This document shows positions 42,878 through 52,687 of a stretch of 64,000 nt of DNA, in pieces. Each line of letters opens with the position of its first letter. The stretch's first letter is position 1. Under the pieces are notes generated by a model, which was not told where the DNA came from, did not search any database, and saw only the letters and a program-made list of their open reading frames with translations. The translations under genes and the position numbers were made by a program. Origin of the DNA: Photobacterium arenosum (lineage in GTDB: Bacteria; Pseudomonadota; Gammaproteobacteria; Enterobacterales; Vibrionaceae); contig NZ_JACYTP010000009.1 in assembly GCF_014841115.1 (NCBI RefSeq), positions 1 through 64,000 on the forward strand, written 5' to 3'.

Positions 42878-45223
42878 GTGAGTGCGGATGACGATTCAGT
42901 GAAAAAAAGATATCCCAGGGCGTCTTATGCGCCCCTTGAGGATTACTCCACCCTTGCACCTCCGCCGCCGGCAGGGGAAGACCCGGAGCCAGTGGCACAG
43001 TTCGAGTACAGTTTTGATCTGTCCTGTTCGGCAGAGTCATTGCACCAGCACAGCACTTGCGAATTTGCGTTAGGCAACACCGAAGCAGAAGACTGGCGGG
43101 CAAACTGGCAAATCAAACCGATTGAACAGGGCTATCGCCACACCACAGAGGTCAGGGTTGAAGAGCCGAAACATTTGTACGTGAACCGCGCCAGCTCATC
43201 GCTGGGTGTGACTCCGGTTGAGCCGGTGACCGTTCATCCCAAAGGAGCCGGTCAGGCGCAGGACGCCTTCGTGGCTGTTATGCCTGCGGTGGAATTTGAC
43301 GGTCGTCTGGGCCACCCCACACAGGGTTACTTCTACCATTTTTGTGACGATAAGCTGATGCAAGAATACCAGATTCTTGGTAATAAGCGCTGGGCATTTC
43401 AGGCGACGTATTCAACCCACGACCGGCTTCACGATGATCTGCACCATGGCGTACAGAGTGCTATTTTGCTGCCGTGGAAACGGGGCGGGCAGAAGGCAGA
43501 CAATCAGTATCTGGTCTACCGCCGTGAGCGGATCACCCGCCTGCATCTGGATAATCTGAGTGAAGACTGGCTGGTACAAAACGGCGTCAAAATCGATCTC
43601 GGTGCGCTGCTGGATGCCATCAAAGAGCCTGTTGTTGTGCGGGAAAACAGTAGCAATGAGCAGCATCAGACTGAGTTAACAAGCTCTCATACGGTACAGC
43701 GTGATCCGGCCACCGGACAGCGGGAATCATGGTCTGATATTGCCCGGCAATACGGCCTGACCGCCCGCGAACTGCTGGATTTGAATCCAGGCTATGAAGA
43801 AAACCCCTTATTGCTGGAGGCGGGGCATATTCTGACGGTGCAATCACCGGATGCTGTGGCTGCCTCCGAGCCGGTCAGAGAACGGCCGCCGGTGCCGCCA
43901 GCCGATGTTAATCAGCCGCTCAACACTTGCTATCACTACGACGGTTCGTGCATTGAAGACACCAGCATCATTCCGATGTATCCCAGCGGGCTGGCGGCAG
44001 ACATTCCTGTCGTGCGTATCAAGTCGGTGGTAGCGCCGGTGTTTGCCAAATCCTGCGATATCCCGCGAGGGTGCACAGACGCCGGTACATCGCCAGAGCC
44101 GATCACCAACTTTGGGCCGTTCTCGTGGTTTTTCAGCTCGGCTCATGCCAATCCAATCGCAGTTATTCAGGCACAGCAAGCCACCCAGTCAGCACTTGCG
44201 AGCAGTGCTGGTGGCGCGGTTGGCAACAAGGCACTCAGTTCGGCCAATAAGGATGCCGCTAACGCTCTCATCAGGCTGACCGGTAAACTCGGCAGTGTGC
44301 TGGACGACTATCGGCTGATGACCTCAGGCGGGATTACCTCAGTGCTGATGATGCAGCGTAAAATCTGGCACGATGACGACACCCAGCACACCGAAGAAGA
44401 GCTGCATAACTTAGAAAGCGTGCAAAGCCGTATCCGCATCCGCCTGACCGACCCGGCACCGGGCGAATCTTATCCGCAGGTTCGTGCGTATCACATGGAT
44501 GACACCCGCATTCCGGTGCGTTATGTCGGACTGGATCAAAAGACCAACAGCTACTCCGTTGCGCTGGAGGAAAACGGCCCGCATATTACCTGGACGCCGA
44601 ATGAAGAGGGCAAACCAGAGTGGCAGCTGACACCGGATCATGACGATGGTTTTGAGGCGGACGATATTCGCACCACACCGATATCTGATATGCCAACCCC
44701 GACGGTTGAAACCGATCCTGCCGCAGAAGAAGCCCACTGGAGCGATGCGATTCTGGTGTTTCCTGTCGATTCAGGGATTGCACCGCTTTATCTTGTTTAC
44801 AAAGAAGACAGGCGTAATCAACCGGGTGTTGTCACAGGTAAAGGGAAAGATGTGCCGTGGGAAGACGGTTACTGGCTGGGCAAGGCGGCCAATGAAGGAC
44901 AGGGGCAGTATATTCCAACCGCTATCGCAGATGCGTTGAGAGGGTGTGAATTTAAAACGTTCTCAGGATTGCAAACTGCAATATGGAAAGAAGTTGCCAA
45001 AAACCCAGAACTATTCAACCAATTTAAAACTTCGAGTCAGATTCAGATGAAAAAGAAAGGGAATGCACCATATTGTTTGCCTGATTATTGGGCTGGAGAA
45101 AGGGGAAGGTATGAAATACATCATGTTGAAGAAATTCAACATGGCGGGGATGTATATAATATTGATAATCTTAGAATAAATACTGCAAAAAATCATGTAA
45201 GGATCCATTCTAATGAAAAATGA
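42878..45223 (+). CDS. MIX-like / LysM / pyocin-S / colicin-type HNH DNase toxin (probable T6SS effector)
   Basis: A 781-aa polymorphic antibacterial toxin. The start is GTG after AAGGGGG. Residues about 143-228 resemble a MIX domain of T6SS effectors (HPTQGYFYHF, then ILLPWKRGGQ and RRERITRLHLDNL). Residues about 270-323 are a LysM domain (SWSDIARQYGLTARELLDLN). Residues about 515-645 are a pyocin-S domain (RIPVRYVGLD; DAILVFPVDSGIAPLYLVYK). Residues 652-781 match the colicin E9 DNase, beginning TGKGK and ending in an HNH motif. H748/H749, N764, H773 and H777 have exactly the spacing of E9 H102/H103, N118, H127 and H131. No signal peptide is seen. The architecture is like Vibrio parahaemolyticus VPA1263. 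The immunity gene overlaps the 3' end by 11 bp. The last roughly 280 bp are markedly AT-richer than the rest. Confidence 0.88.
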   Translation: MSADDDSVKKRYPRASYAPLEDYSTLAPPPPAGEDPEPVAQFEYSFDLSCSAESLHQHSTCEFALGNTEAEDWRANWQIKPIEQGYRHTTEVRVEEPKHLYVNRASSSLGVTPVEPVTVHPKGAGQAQDAFVAVMPAVEFDGRLGHPTQGYFYHFCDDKLMQEYQILGNKRWAFQATYSTHDRLHDDLHHGVQSAILLPWKRGGQKADNQYLVYRRERITRLHLDNLSEDWLVQNGVKIDLGALLDAIKEPVVVRENSSNEQHQTELTSSHTVQRDPATGQRESWSDIARQYGLTARELLDLNPGYEENPLLLEAGHILTVQSPDAVAASEPVRERPPVPPADVNQPLNTCYHYDGSCIEDTSIIPMYPSGLAADIPVVRIKSVVAPVFAKSCDIPRGCTDAGTSPEPITNFGPFSWFFSSAHANPIAVIQAQQATQSALASSAGGAVGNKALSSANKDAANALIRLTGKLGSVLDDYRLMTSGGITSVLMMQRKIWHDDDTQHTEEELHNLESVQSRIRIRLTDPAPGESYPQVRAYHMDDTRIPVRYVGLDQKTNSYSVALEENGPHITWTPNEEGKPEWQLTPDHDDGFEADDIRTTPISDMPTPTVETDPAAEEAHWSDAILVFPVDSGIAPLYLVYKEDRRNQPGVVTGKGKDVPWEDGYWLGKAANEGQGQYIPTAIADALRGCEFKTFSGLQTAIWKEVAKNPELFNQFKTSSQIQMKKKGNAPYCLPDYWAGERGRYEIHHVEEIQHGGDVYNIDNLRINTAKNHVRIHSNEK

Positions 45224-45467
45224 ACTAAACCAATACACTGAACAAGAGTTCCTCGAACTAGTTAAAGAGCCTTATGATGAGAATTGTGATGATCAATTAG
45301 TTGATGAGCTTCTTATTTTCTTCAATAAAAAAATTCGACATCCCAGAGGAAGTGCTTTGGTCACACATCCAGATATGTGTGGCATTGAAGACTCACCAGA
45401 AGCTGTGGTATCTGAACTTAAGCGCTGGTATGCCGAGCAAGGTTTACCCTGCTTCAAATCTGAATAA
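45213..45467 (+). CDS. Colicin-DNase immunity protein (Im2/Im9-like)
   Basis: The 84-aa acidic protein has the Im-family pattern: YTEQEFLELV near the start, HPRGSALVTHPD in the middle and DSPEAVVSELKRWYAEQGLPCFK at the end. These correspond to the YTEAEFLQLV, HPSGSDLIYYP and [23 protein letters not shown] parts of Im9 as recalled. It should bind the exosite of the DNase domain encoded just upstream and protect the producer. Its ATG overlaps the toxin stop by 11 bp, ensuring coupled synthesis. AT-rich like the toxin tip, it probably travelled with it. Confidence 0.9.
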   Translation: MKNELNQYTEQEFLELVKEPYDENCDDQLVDELLIFFNKKIRHPRGSALVTHPDMCGIEDSPEAVVSELKRWYAEQGLPCFKSE

Positions 45468-45565
45468 TCATCGTACTGCACGCCACAATTGGTGAATTCC
45501 ATTGATTGTGGCGTGTAATTCTCCCCTCAGCCCGATTTACTGGCAAATGTCTCCCTTCATTTAAA

Positions 45566-45676
45566 CCGCATCCGCCTGACCGACCCGGCACCGGGCGAAT
45601 TTTACCCGCAGGTTCGCGCGTATCACATGGATGACACCCGCATTCCGGTGCGTTATGTCGGACTGGACAAAGTTTA
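45566..45676 (+). pseudogene. Duplicated scrap of the toxin pyocin-S region
   Basis: Positions 45566-45667 repeat 44434-44535 with 3 mismatches in 102 bases. The reading frame is kept through GEFYPQVRAYHMDDTRIPVR, then hits TAG at 45674-45676 after GLDKV. There is no start or promoter. It is a leftover from an earlier toxin cassette or a recombination seed for swapping toxin tips. It lies between the immunity gene and an orphan small gene. Confidence 0.85.
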
Positions 45677-45782
45677 GATAAGTTATTCGGTCTCACTGCA
45701 GCAGCCGAATTAGTGTTACTTGTTCGGCTACGGTAAGATTGGGAGAAATCTTACTGATAAAGCGTTAAGAAGGGCAGGCAGT

Positions 45783-46049
45783 ATGCAAGATGATGAGATC
45801 ATGACAGGTGAAATGCTGGTTGAAACGGTTGAAAATCAACTGGCTGAAGGCAATCCGATTAAAGTAAAAGAAACGTTGATGCGCCTCGTGATGACAGGGA
45901 CACCAAGGGAAGAAGCCATTGAGATGATTGCTTGTGCGTTGTCTATTGAAGTGTTTGATGTGGTGAAAAATGACGGTGAGTTTAATCTGAAACGCTATTC
46001 AGAGAATCTTGATGCCTTACCCGACATGGATTGGGAAATTGAAGACTGA
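45783..46049 (+). CDS. Small acidic protein, possible orphan immunity gene
   Basis: I start at the ATG at 45783, preceded by GAAGGG, giving 88 aa. A TTG 21 codons upstream extends the frame but has no ribosome site. The product is acidic and helical (MTGEMLVETVENQLAEG, TLMRLVMTGTPREEAIEMIA), without signal peptide or membrane segment. It resembles small conserved proteins of unknown function that I cannot name reliably. Its position right behind the duplicated toxin scrap suggests an immunity gene left from a lost toxin cassette. It may instead be an unrelated housekeeping gene. A terminator follows directly. Confidence 0.6.
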   Translation: MQDDEIMTGEMLVETVENQLAEGNPIKVKETLMRLVMTGTPREEAIEMIACALSIEVFDVVKNDGEFNLKRYSENLDALPDMDWEIED

Positions 46050-46075
46050 TATTGCACTTTCTGTCGGATTGTCCG

Positions 46076-46099
46076 CGCCACCTCAGGGTGGCGTTTTTA
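46076..46099 (+). terminator. Terminator of the toxin/immunity locus
   Basis: CGCCACC (46076-46082) pairs with GGTGGCG (46087-46093) around TCAG, followed by TTTTTAT. Confidence 0.85.
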
Positions 46100-46495
46100 T
46101 TTATCCCCGCTGAAATTCTTATCTGCAGTGATAAATCTCCCTAAACAGCGAGACTGCTGGGTAAAAACCAGCATTTTATATGGCTGAAACGAAACTGTCA
46201 GTATCTCTGCATTTATTTAGCTAATGAAGAACATCAGTAAAGTCAAAAATGCTTAAACGACCTTAATATTTAGACTTAAAGCCTGATAAATTGGCTTGAA
46301 ACTAGTGTCAAGGTCTGATTATTGGTGTTTTCTTGACCTTTTGTAGTGTGATGATCGTCATAAACAGAGTGATGTGCTGCTAAATCTCTTGTGGCTGGTT
46401 TCATTTGTTGCTTTTAGGTTAAAAAACGGTGACACATTTCAAATGTATTCCATTATTGTTTTCACAACCTCTGACAAGCAGCAAGGAAACTTACA
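46100..46495 (+). promoter_or_regulatory. Promoter region of ald
   Basis: About 400 bp without a gene. GTCAAG and CTTGAC flank 46306-46336 as a distant inverted repeat. No operator can be assigned. Relatives regulate ald through Lrp-family proteins, but none is encoded here. Confidence 0.35.
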
Positions 46496-47611
46496 ATGAT
46501 TATTGGTGTACCAAAGGAAATTAAAGTTCATGAATACCGCGTAGGCATGGTGCCTGCTTCTGTCAACGAAGCGGTTGCCCATGGCCACACTGTGTATGTT
46601 GAAACGCAAGCTGGTGTAGGTATTGGTTTCAGCGATCAGGACTACATTGACGCCGGTGCAAAAATTCTGCCGACCGCCGCTGATGTGTTTGCAGAAGCTG
46701 AAATGATTGTGAAGGTTAAAGAACCTCAGGCAGTAGAGCGTGCCATGCTGCGCGAAGGTCAGATTCTGTTTACCTATCTGCACCTGGCACCGGATCCAGA
46801 GCAGACCAAAGATCTGGTGGACAGTAAAGCGGTATGTATTGCCTACGAAACCGTTACTGATGATTTCGGCCGCTTGCCTCTTCTGGCACCTATGTCTGAA
46901 GTGGCTGGTCGTATGTCGATTCAGGCGGGTGCTTTTGCGCTGGAAAAATCTCGCGGCGGCAGCGGTATGCTGCTGGCTGGTGTTCCAGGTGTTGAGCCTG
47001 CGAAAGTGGTGATTATCGGCGGTGGTGTTGTGGGTGCGAACGCCGCTCAGATGGCTGTCGGCCTGCGTGCTAATGTTGTTGTTCTGGATCGTAGCATTGA
47101 TGTGCTGCGTAAACTGGATGCACAGTTTGAAGGCAAGGTTCAGTGCGTGTATTCAACCAAGGACGCGATTGAAAAGCATGTACTGGAGGCTGATCTGGTT
47201 ATCGGTGGTGTGCTGGTGGCAGGCGCTGCCGCGCCTAAGCTGGTAACGGCTGAGATGGTGAAGAAGATGAAACCTGGCTCTGCCATTGTGGATGTTGCTA
47301 TCGATCAGGGCGGTTGTGTTGAAACCTCTCATGCTACGACGCACAGCGAACCGACTTTCATTGTTGATGATGTTGTTCACTATTGTGTTGCCAACATGCC
47401 TGGCGCCGTTGCCCGCACTTCTACCTTTGCCCTGAATAATGTGACATTGCCATATATCCTGAAACTGGCCAACAAAGGGTATAAAGCGGCGCTGCAGGAA
47501 GACAAACACCTGCTGAACGGTTTGAACGTTTACCGCGGTCAGATTACCTGTCACGAAGTATCAACAGCCTTGGATCTGCCATTCGTCGAGGCTGATAAAG
47601 CGCTGGCCTGA
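46496..47611 (+). CDS. ald: Alanine dehydrogenase
   Basis: Cytosolic NAD-dependent enzyme interconverting L-alanine with pyruvate and ammonia. The 371-aa sequence is a close match to the family: [17 protein letters not shown] at the start, the substrate-binding K75 in VKVKEPQ, catalytic H96 in FTYLHLAPD, the NAD-binding [17 protein letters not shown], and the [13 protein letters not shown] active-site segment. The ribosome binding site AAGGAA is well spaced. It is monocistronic, with its own terminator. There is no divergent AsnC/Lrp regulator beside it. Confidence 0.96.
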   Translation: MIIGVPKEIKVHEYRVGMVPASVNEAVAHGHTVYVETQAGVGIGFSDQDYIDAGAKILPTAADVFAEAEMIVKVKEPQAVERAMLREGQILFTYLHLAPDPEQTKDLVDSKAVCIAYETVTDDFGRLPLLAPMSEVAGRMSIQAGAFALEKSRGGSGMLLAGVPGVEPAKVVIIGGGVVGANAAQMAVGLRANVVVLDRSIDVLRKLDAQFEGKVQCVYSTKDAIEKHVLEADLVIGGVLVAGAAAPKLVTAEMVKKMKPGSAIVDVAIDQGGCVETSHATTHSEPTFIVDDVVHYCVANMPGAVARTSTFALNNVTLPYILKLANKGYKAALQEDKHLLNGLNVYRGQITCHEVSTALDLPFVEADKALA

Positions 47612-47639
47612 TAAGGCTGAACTTGACGATAGTATTTAT

Positions 47640-47665
47640 ATCCCTGCTTCGGCAGGGATTTTTTA
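47640..47665 (+). terminator. Rho-independent terminator after ald
   Basis: ATCCCTGC (47640-47647) and GCAGGGAT (47652-47659) form an 8-bp stem with a TTCG tetraloop, then six T. Confidence 0.92.
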
Positions 47666-47895
47666 TGCTCAAGTAAAGTGAACGAAATTACGATGACTGA
47701 TAGTGGATAATCTCTGGCTGTGAATCACCGGATTATTAAAGGTGAATGACAGGGTTTAAACTCTCGGAGTGAAGTCAATTAAATCTGTCCTGTGTGTCTG
47801 CAAAGCCGGTCATATAAAATGCAATAGTCAACGAAAATGAGACCATCCTAACAACTCTGAATGCCAGATTTTAATTTGATATTACTCTGACAAAA

Positions 47896-47923
47896 CAAAA
47901 AGCCCTTATGAGAACATAAGGGC
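47896..47923 (-). terminator. Terminator of the L,D-transpeptidase-like gene
   Basis: GCCCTTATG (47902-47910) pairs with CATAAGGGC (47915-47923) around AGAA. On the minus strand it is followed by a TTTTTGTTTTG tract. It lies about 30 bp beyond the stop of the leftward gene. Confidence 0.85.
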
Positions 47924-47952
47924 AAGAAATAAAATTAATCAGTCAGGTGACA

Positions 47953-48600
47953 TTACGCTCGAGCGTATATGACGCTGCCACCTTTAATGGTGTCGATGAT
48001 TTTCTTAGAAAGATTTGCCGGAAGAGCAGGGCAGCCCCAGCTACGGCCTAAATAACCGTGGCGTTGAATGAAATCTTCAGACGCATAGGGAGCGCCGTGA
48101 ACAACAATATAACGGCGACGCGCATTGTCATTGAGGCCTTTTGTCAGTCCGTCAAGACGCAGTGAATAGCCATTGCCCCCGAAGTAGGTCGTATCTGTCA
48201 GAAAAGTACCCAACGAGGTTTGGCGCGAATTGACGATATTCGAAAAGTGCTTTGCAACCACACCGCCACTGTTGACGCCGTGTGTCACGTAAGTGTGATA
48301 TAGCAGTTTATTTCGTTTCAGGTCGATAACAAAAAAACGTTTTTCAGTAGATGGCTTGCTGTAGTCAATAATAGTCAGTAATTGTTTTTTTCGTGCCTTG
48401 GTATTGTAATAAGCATTATAACCATTTTTAAATACTTCGAAGTCTAACTTTCCTTTCAAACCCGCCTGTTCATATACATATTTGACAATGACTTCAGGAT
48501 TTTGAGTTTGTTGTGAAAGTGGTCCCTTAATTGTGCTTGCTGATGCATACTGTGGTAAATAACAAAACAGCAGAATGAATAGGTAGATGGCTTGTTTCAT
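47953..48600 (-). CDS. Murein L,D-transpeptidase catalytic-domain protein (YkuD_2 type)
   Basis: A 215-aa exported protein: signal peptide MKQAIYLFILLFCYLPQYASA, then a catalytic domain with YIVVHGAPYASEDFI (H168) and RHGYLGRSWGCPALP carrying the nucleophile C190. The spacing of the His and SxGC motifs is that of the YkuD-like L,D-transpeptidase_2 family, which handles peptidoglycan cross-links or attaches proteins to them. It acts in the periplasm. The gene is monocistronic with its own terminator. The precise reaction cannot be read from sequence. Confidence 0.85.
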   Translation of the reverse strand: MKQAIYLFILLFCYLPQYASASTIKGPLSQQTQNPEVIVKYVYEQAGLKGKLDFEVFKNGYNAYYNTKARKKQLLTIIDYSKPSTEKRFFVIDLKRNKLLYHTYVTHGVNSGGVVAKHFSNIVNSRQTSLGTFLTDTTYFGGNGYSLRLDGLTKGLNDNARRRYIVVHGAPYASEDFIQRHGYLGRSWGCPALPANLSKKIIDTIKGGSVIYARA

Positions 48601-49010
48601 TTCCTTGTTTACACTCTTTTAATTAGTTTGTGCCAGTGACGATAGGACTCTACCATAGGATTTGAATTTTTTTAGCCCTTGCATTGAAAGGGTTAAGTTA
48701 AAATTATCCCATCATCAAAGTATTTAAATTTTATATGATTATATATTTATCAATATAAAACAGTGCATTAGAATATGAACATTGTTTAATCGAAAATTAA
48801 TCTCAACATGTCAGTTTTTTTTACATTTTCAGTAAATAGCCAGGTCTGACACTATTAATCATCTGTTTTAGAAAAGAAAAATAATGAGGGCATATCAAAA
48901 ACATCAAATAATCATTCATTTAACGGTTTGTTCGTATTTTGAGCTTGATATCGCATTTTAATCACAGGAAATAAATTTTGGGGTTAAAAAATGAACAATC
49001 TCAGTGCATG
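48601..49010. other. AT-rich intergenic region
   Basis: About 410 bp upstream of the transpeptidase gene and beyond the chitinase terminator. It should hold the transpeptidase promoter. I see only a weak AGCCCTT/AAGGGTT hairpin near 48674-48694 and no gene. Confidence 0.35.
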
Positions 49011-49036
49011 AAAAAGCGGGCTTGAGTGCCCGCTTT
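49011..49036 (-). terminator. Terminator of the chitinase gene
   Basis: AAAGCGGG (49013-49020) pairs with CCCGCTTT (49029-49036). On the minus strand the stem runs into TTTTT. Confidence 0.88.
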
Positions 49037-49068
49037 GGTAAACAACGTAATAATGACTCATGGTTTTG

Positions 49069-51480
49069 TTATTGAACCGTACAAACGGTATCCCAACTGC
49101 CGTCGCTGCCCGGCACTGAATTCGTCCACCATTTAGCCTGATAAACCACGCCGTTGTAGATAATCTTGTCACCGGTACCAGCGTGGCTTGGATTACCTGC
49201 CCAGTCAGTTTGCGGCCAGTTAGGGTAGGTATTCACACCTGTGGTTACACAGTCGCCATTATTGCCATCACCGCCACCATTGTCGCCGCCGCCATTGCTT
49301 AAGTCTGCAATCGGTAAGTCAGGCTGTTCGAATGCCAGTGCATAGTCAGCATTGTTGACTCGTACGCTGTAGTTCGCCGGGCCGGAAATCGGCAGGAAGT
49401 AGTTCAGGGTCAGCTCAAAGCTTTCATTGTTACCCAACTGCTTCCAGCTTGGCAGAGTGAATGCGACACGGTGGAAGTTGCCGTCCAGGCCGCCAATGTT
49501 GTCGCCTCGGGTGTGGCCAGAGGAAATGACCTGCAGATTGGCTCCTGATTGATCCGACATGTTATCCGGTGTTGAGGTTGGAATGTCGAACTGGAACTCG
49601 GTGCCGCCAGGCAGAGTCTGACCTGTTTTATTGGTTAACGTCATTGTCGGGTTGAGCGGGTAGTTCTGATCGCCCACCTTGAATCCGGTGACAGACACGT
49701 CGATATTGACAGCTTCTGTCGGGATCGCGCCTTCGGCAAGGGTATTGCCATAAGGTGTCGCAGTGGCAAACTTGTTATGAATGGCCTTGGTCATGGTGTC
49801 GCCCATGTGGTATTCACCGTTGCCTGTTTTACAGGCGTTTTCAGTAGGATCCACTGTGGTGCGGTTACCGTTGGCATCCAGGTTGTAACAGCTGTAGTCA
49901 CCGGCCAGTTCCCAGAACATGATACCGCCGATACCCTGTTCAATCACATAGTCTGCCTTGGTGTTGATCGATTCTTTATCTTCGGTCGACAGGAAGACTT
50001 TTTTGTCTGCGTTCCACAGCCAGGGGGCGACAGAGACACTGTCGTAGTGGCGGGTATAGGTACCAGTCAGCGCGTCCTGAGGATCGTTAACCGGATCTAA
50101 GCCATAGGCTGCGGTATAGCTGCCGTAAACACCGTTTGCCAGGTTCATGGCATGCCACATAGGGTTAGAGCCGGCGCCCATTTCATTGCCGTTCGCGTCT
50201 TTGTCGTGCCACATATTATCGATACCGATGGCACCATAACCGCAATTACTGGTACCTGCACCGGTACCGGTTGGGCAATCGCTCTGATTAGGCAGCGCCG
50301 CTTTACCCCAAAGTCCGTTGGTTCCGCCTGTGACGCCTTGCCAGCCACGGGTGTAATAAGGCACACCAATGTTGATCCGTCCCGCAGGCATTGAGCCGCG
50401 GAAATAATGGTAAGCCCAGTCAGTATTCAGATACCCGGTTTTTTTGTACTGAGCTGTACCGTATACGTTACCGGCTTCCAGCTCAGCATCCAGGCCGCTG
50501 TCAAACAGTGATGCGTTGTGACCTACGTAGTCGTTCCATGCACCGTGCAGGTCATAGCTCATGATGTTGACATAGTCGAGGTACTTAGTGACCGACATGG
50601 TTTCCATACCGCGCAGCAGGTACCCGGATGAAGGTGCGGCAATGGTCAGCATATAGTGGTGGCCGTCTTGCGCACTGGCCTGATCCAGTTTTTCACGCAG
50701 TACTTTCATCAGTTCATGGTAAGACTTCATTAAATGAGGACGCATTGCATCAGAGTAGGCGAAGTCATCCGGGTTACCTGCACCTTGCATACTGGTGGGG
50801 TATTCGTAGTCGATGTCCAGACCGTCAAATTTGTACTGGCGCATCATAGCCACGGCAGAGTCAGCAAAAGTCTGAATTCCCTGATGATTGATACTGCCGT
50901 CTGCATTGGTTGTCATGGTATAAAAGCCGCCGTCAGCAACACGGTTGCCGTTGTCATCAAAATGACCCCCGGTTTCCGCCCATCCTCCGATGGAAATCAG
51001 TGTCTTAACACCATGCTGAGCTTTGGCTGTTGCCAGCGCCCCGAAGTGGCCTTTAAAGCCGAGTGCCGGGTCTATCTCAACGCCCGGCCATTCTTTGCCG
51101 ACCGCAGGGTTGTCCGGGTTATTGACATTACCGATGTTTACTTTGCCGTCAGAGCCGATACTGACGAAGGCGTAGTTAATATGAGTCAGGCTGTCCCAGG
51201 GAATATCATTGACCAAGTAGCTGCTTTGCGGGTCGTTACCGCTGCGCCAGCTGGTGAAGTAGCCGATAACGCGGCGCGGGTGGTCTACGCCCATTTTTTC
51301 GCGGCCATCCTGATCGTACACAGTACAATAAGGCACAGTCACACCCGGTGTTTGATACAAGCCGTCCGGGCGGCAGTTAGCGGCTGCCTGGGCCTGAAAG
51401 CTCAGCATACAGGCTGCGCTGAGAGTCGCGAGAGCGAAGCCCTGTTTAGCACGCTTGCGCTTCATATTTAGCTTTAGCAT
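49069..51480 (-). CDS. Secreted GH18 chitinase with C-terminal chitin-binding domain
   Basis: Extracellular endochitinase. From the ATG at 51478-51480 (GAGGAA upstream) the protein has 803 aa. A basic signal peptide ([20 protein letters not shown], cleaved after QAQA) is followed by an N-terminal domain with the [11 protein letters not shown] start typical of Vibrio chitinase A. A GH18 barrel spans about 70-560, with [11 protein letters not shown], the DxxDxDxE motif and catalytic Glu near 226. Then come a beta-sandwich domain (about 580-735), a Gly/Asn/Asp-rich linker ([15 protein letters not shown]) and a C-terminal CBM5/12 (about 750-803; [19 protein letters not shown] and YQAKWWT). It is monocistronic. 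Export is probably by type II secretion, by analogy. Confidence 0.93.
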   Translation of the reverse strand: MLKLNMKRKRAKQGFALATLSAACMLSFQAQAAANCRPDGLYQTPGVTVPYCTVYDQDGREKMGVDHPRRVIGYFTSWRSGNDPQSSYLVNDIPWDSLTHINYAFVSIGSDGKVNIGNVNNPDNPAVGKEWPGVEIDPALGFKGHFGALATAKAQHGVKTLISIGGWAETGGHFDDNGNRVADGGFYTMTTNADGSINHQGIQTFADSAVAMMRQYKFDGLDIDYEYPTSMQGAGNPDDFAYSDAMRPHLMKSYHELMKVLREKLDQASAQDGHHYMLTIAAPSSGYLLRGMETMSVTKYLDYVNIMSYDLHGAWNDYVGHNASLFDSGLDAELEAGNVYGTAQYKKTGYLNTDWAYHYFRGSMPAGRINIGVPYYTRGWQGVTGGTNGLWGKAALPNQSDCPTGTGAGTSNCGYGAIGIDNMWHDKDANGNEMGAGSNPMWHAMNLANGVYGSYTAAYGLDPVNDPQDALTGTYTRHYDSVSVAPWLWNADKKVFLSTEDKESINTKADYVIEQGIGGIMFWELAGDYSCYNLDANGNRTTVDPTENACKTGNGEYHMGDTMTKAIHNKFATATPYGNTLAEGAIPTEAVNIDVSVTGFKVGDQNYPLNPTMTLTNKTGQTLPGGTEFQFDIPTSTPDNMSDQSGANLQVISSGHTRGDNIGGLDGNFHRVAFTLPSWKQLGNNESFELTLNYFLPISGPANYSVRVNNADYALAFEQPDLPIADLSNGGGDNGGGDGNNGDCVTTGVNTYPNWPQTDWAGNPSHAGTGDKIIYNGVVYQAKWWTNSVPGSDGSWDTVCTVQ

Positions 51481-51787
51481 TAATGGTTCCTCAGTGAAAA
51501 AAATCAAACGATAAAATAAGTAACAGGCTTATGTTTAGCCGTAAAATTACTATAGGTTTTCCACCGGAACTCCGAGGTTTTTTGTTAAAATATTGATCTA
51601 ATATCACATTAATAAAGTGATTATCTGTAACATTTTCGTCATTATTTTGCGTTGACAACCAAATGGTGTGCTTAATTGTGTTTATGAAATAAATCGGTTA
51701 ATCAATAGATTAGTACACTACCACCTGTACACCTGTGCAGCCTATAGAGTATAAAGTGGGGCTTTGGAATTACTTTCAGGATCAGAA

Positions 51788-52546
51788 ATGGATATCACCT
51801 TATTCCACGCCGCATTGCTCATCGGTACAGGGTTTCTTGCCGGCATCATCAATACCCTGGCTGGCGGTGGCTCAAATTTAACTTTGCCTGCCTTGATGGT
51901 GATGGGCATGCCAGCAGAAGTGGCGAATGCGACCAACCGGCTGGGTGTTGTTTTACAGGCCGTGACCGCAGTGCTGGGCTTTAAACGGCATGGAAAATTA
52001 GAGTTAAGTGATACCGGCCCCATTATGATACCCACATTGATCGGTGGTCTGGTTGGTGCCGGGGCTGCGGCTTACGCGCCGTCTGAGTGGATCAAGCCCT
52101 TACTGCTGGGCACCATGCTGCTGATGGCGTTCATCATTTTGGTCAAGCCTGCCGTGGTGGCACCTGAGCCCGGCAGCCTGGCGAGAAAAGTGGCAGATAC
52201 GCCCAGCTCCTGGTGGGGATTAGGGCTGGCTGGCTTTTATGGCGGTTTTGTTCAGGCGGGAGTGGGGTTTGTGTTGCTGGCGGCACTGGCGGGTACCTTA
52301 CGCTATGACCTGGTACGGGCGAATGCATTAAAAATGCTATGCACCCTGATGTTTACTGTGGTTGCCCTTGGCCTGTTTATTTACGAAGGTCTGGTGCTCT
52401 GGATGCCGGGTCTGATCCTGGCGGCCGGAACTATCGTTGGCACCCATCTGGCGGTGAAGTTTGCCATTAAAGCGACAGCAAAAACATTGAAGTGGTTTTT
52501 GTTTTTAATGACATTGTGCGGTTGTATTGCTGCGATGCTGAACTAA
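51788..52546 (+). CDS. TauE/SafE-family (YfcA-like) membrane permease
   Basis: A 252-aa inner-membrane protein with about eight hydrophobic segments in two repeats. The first repeat starts FLAGIINTLAGGGSNLTLPAL, followed by VANATNRLGVV, both signatures of the family. The second has YGGFVQAGVGF. The ATG at 51788 follows AGGA. A TTG eight codons earlier is less likely. Members export sulfite, sulfoacetate or other organosulfur anions, but the substrate here is unknown. It is monocistronic. Confidence 0.88.
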   Translation: MDITLFHAALLIGTGFLAGIINTLAGGGSNLTLPALMVMGMPAEVANATNRLGVVLQAVTAVLGFKRHGKLELSDTGPIMIPTLIGGLVGAGAAAYAPSEWIKPLLLGTMLLMAFIILVKPAVVAPEPGSLARKVADTPSSWWGLGLAGFYGGFVQAGVGFVLLAALAGTLRYDLVRANALKMLCTLMFTVVALGLFIYEGLVLWMPGLILAAGTIVGTHLAVKFAIKATAKTLKWFLFLMTLCGCIAAMLN

Positions 52547-52687
52547 GTTGTGGAAAATAATTAAATCATTGCTGTAATTTTGTTAATTTAATTAACATTA
52601 ATTGTGTGTTATTTTTTGCCTAAATAAAGCTTGTACTGTTCTTCTGTTATTGTTCGAACAGCTAACAAATTATATTTGCTATTCTTA

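Noticed and set aside
43680..45223. Reading the toxin as an Rhs/CDI-type polymorphic protein
   Set aside because: No YD repeats, no filamentous haemagglutinin repeats and no pre-toxin VENN motif. The pyocin-S plus colicin DNase arrangement explains the C-terminus.
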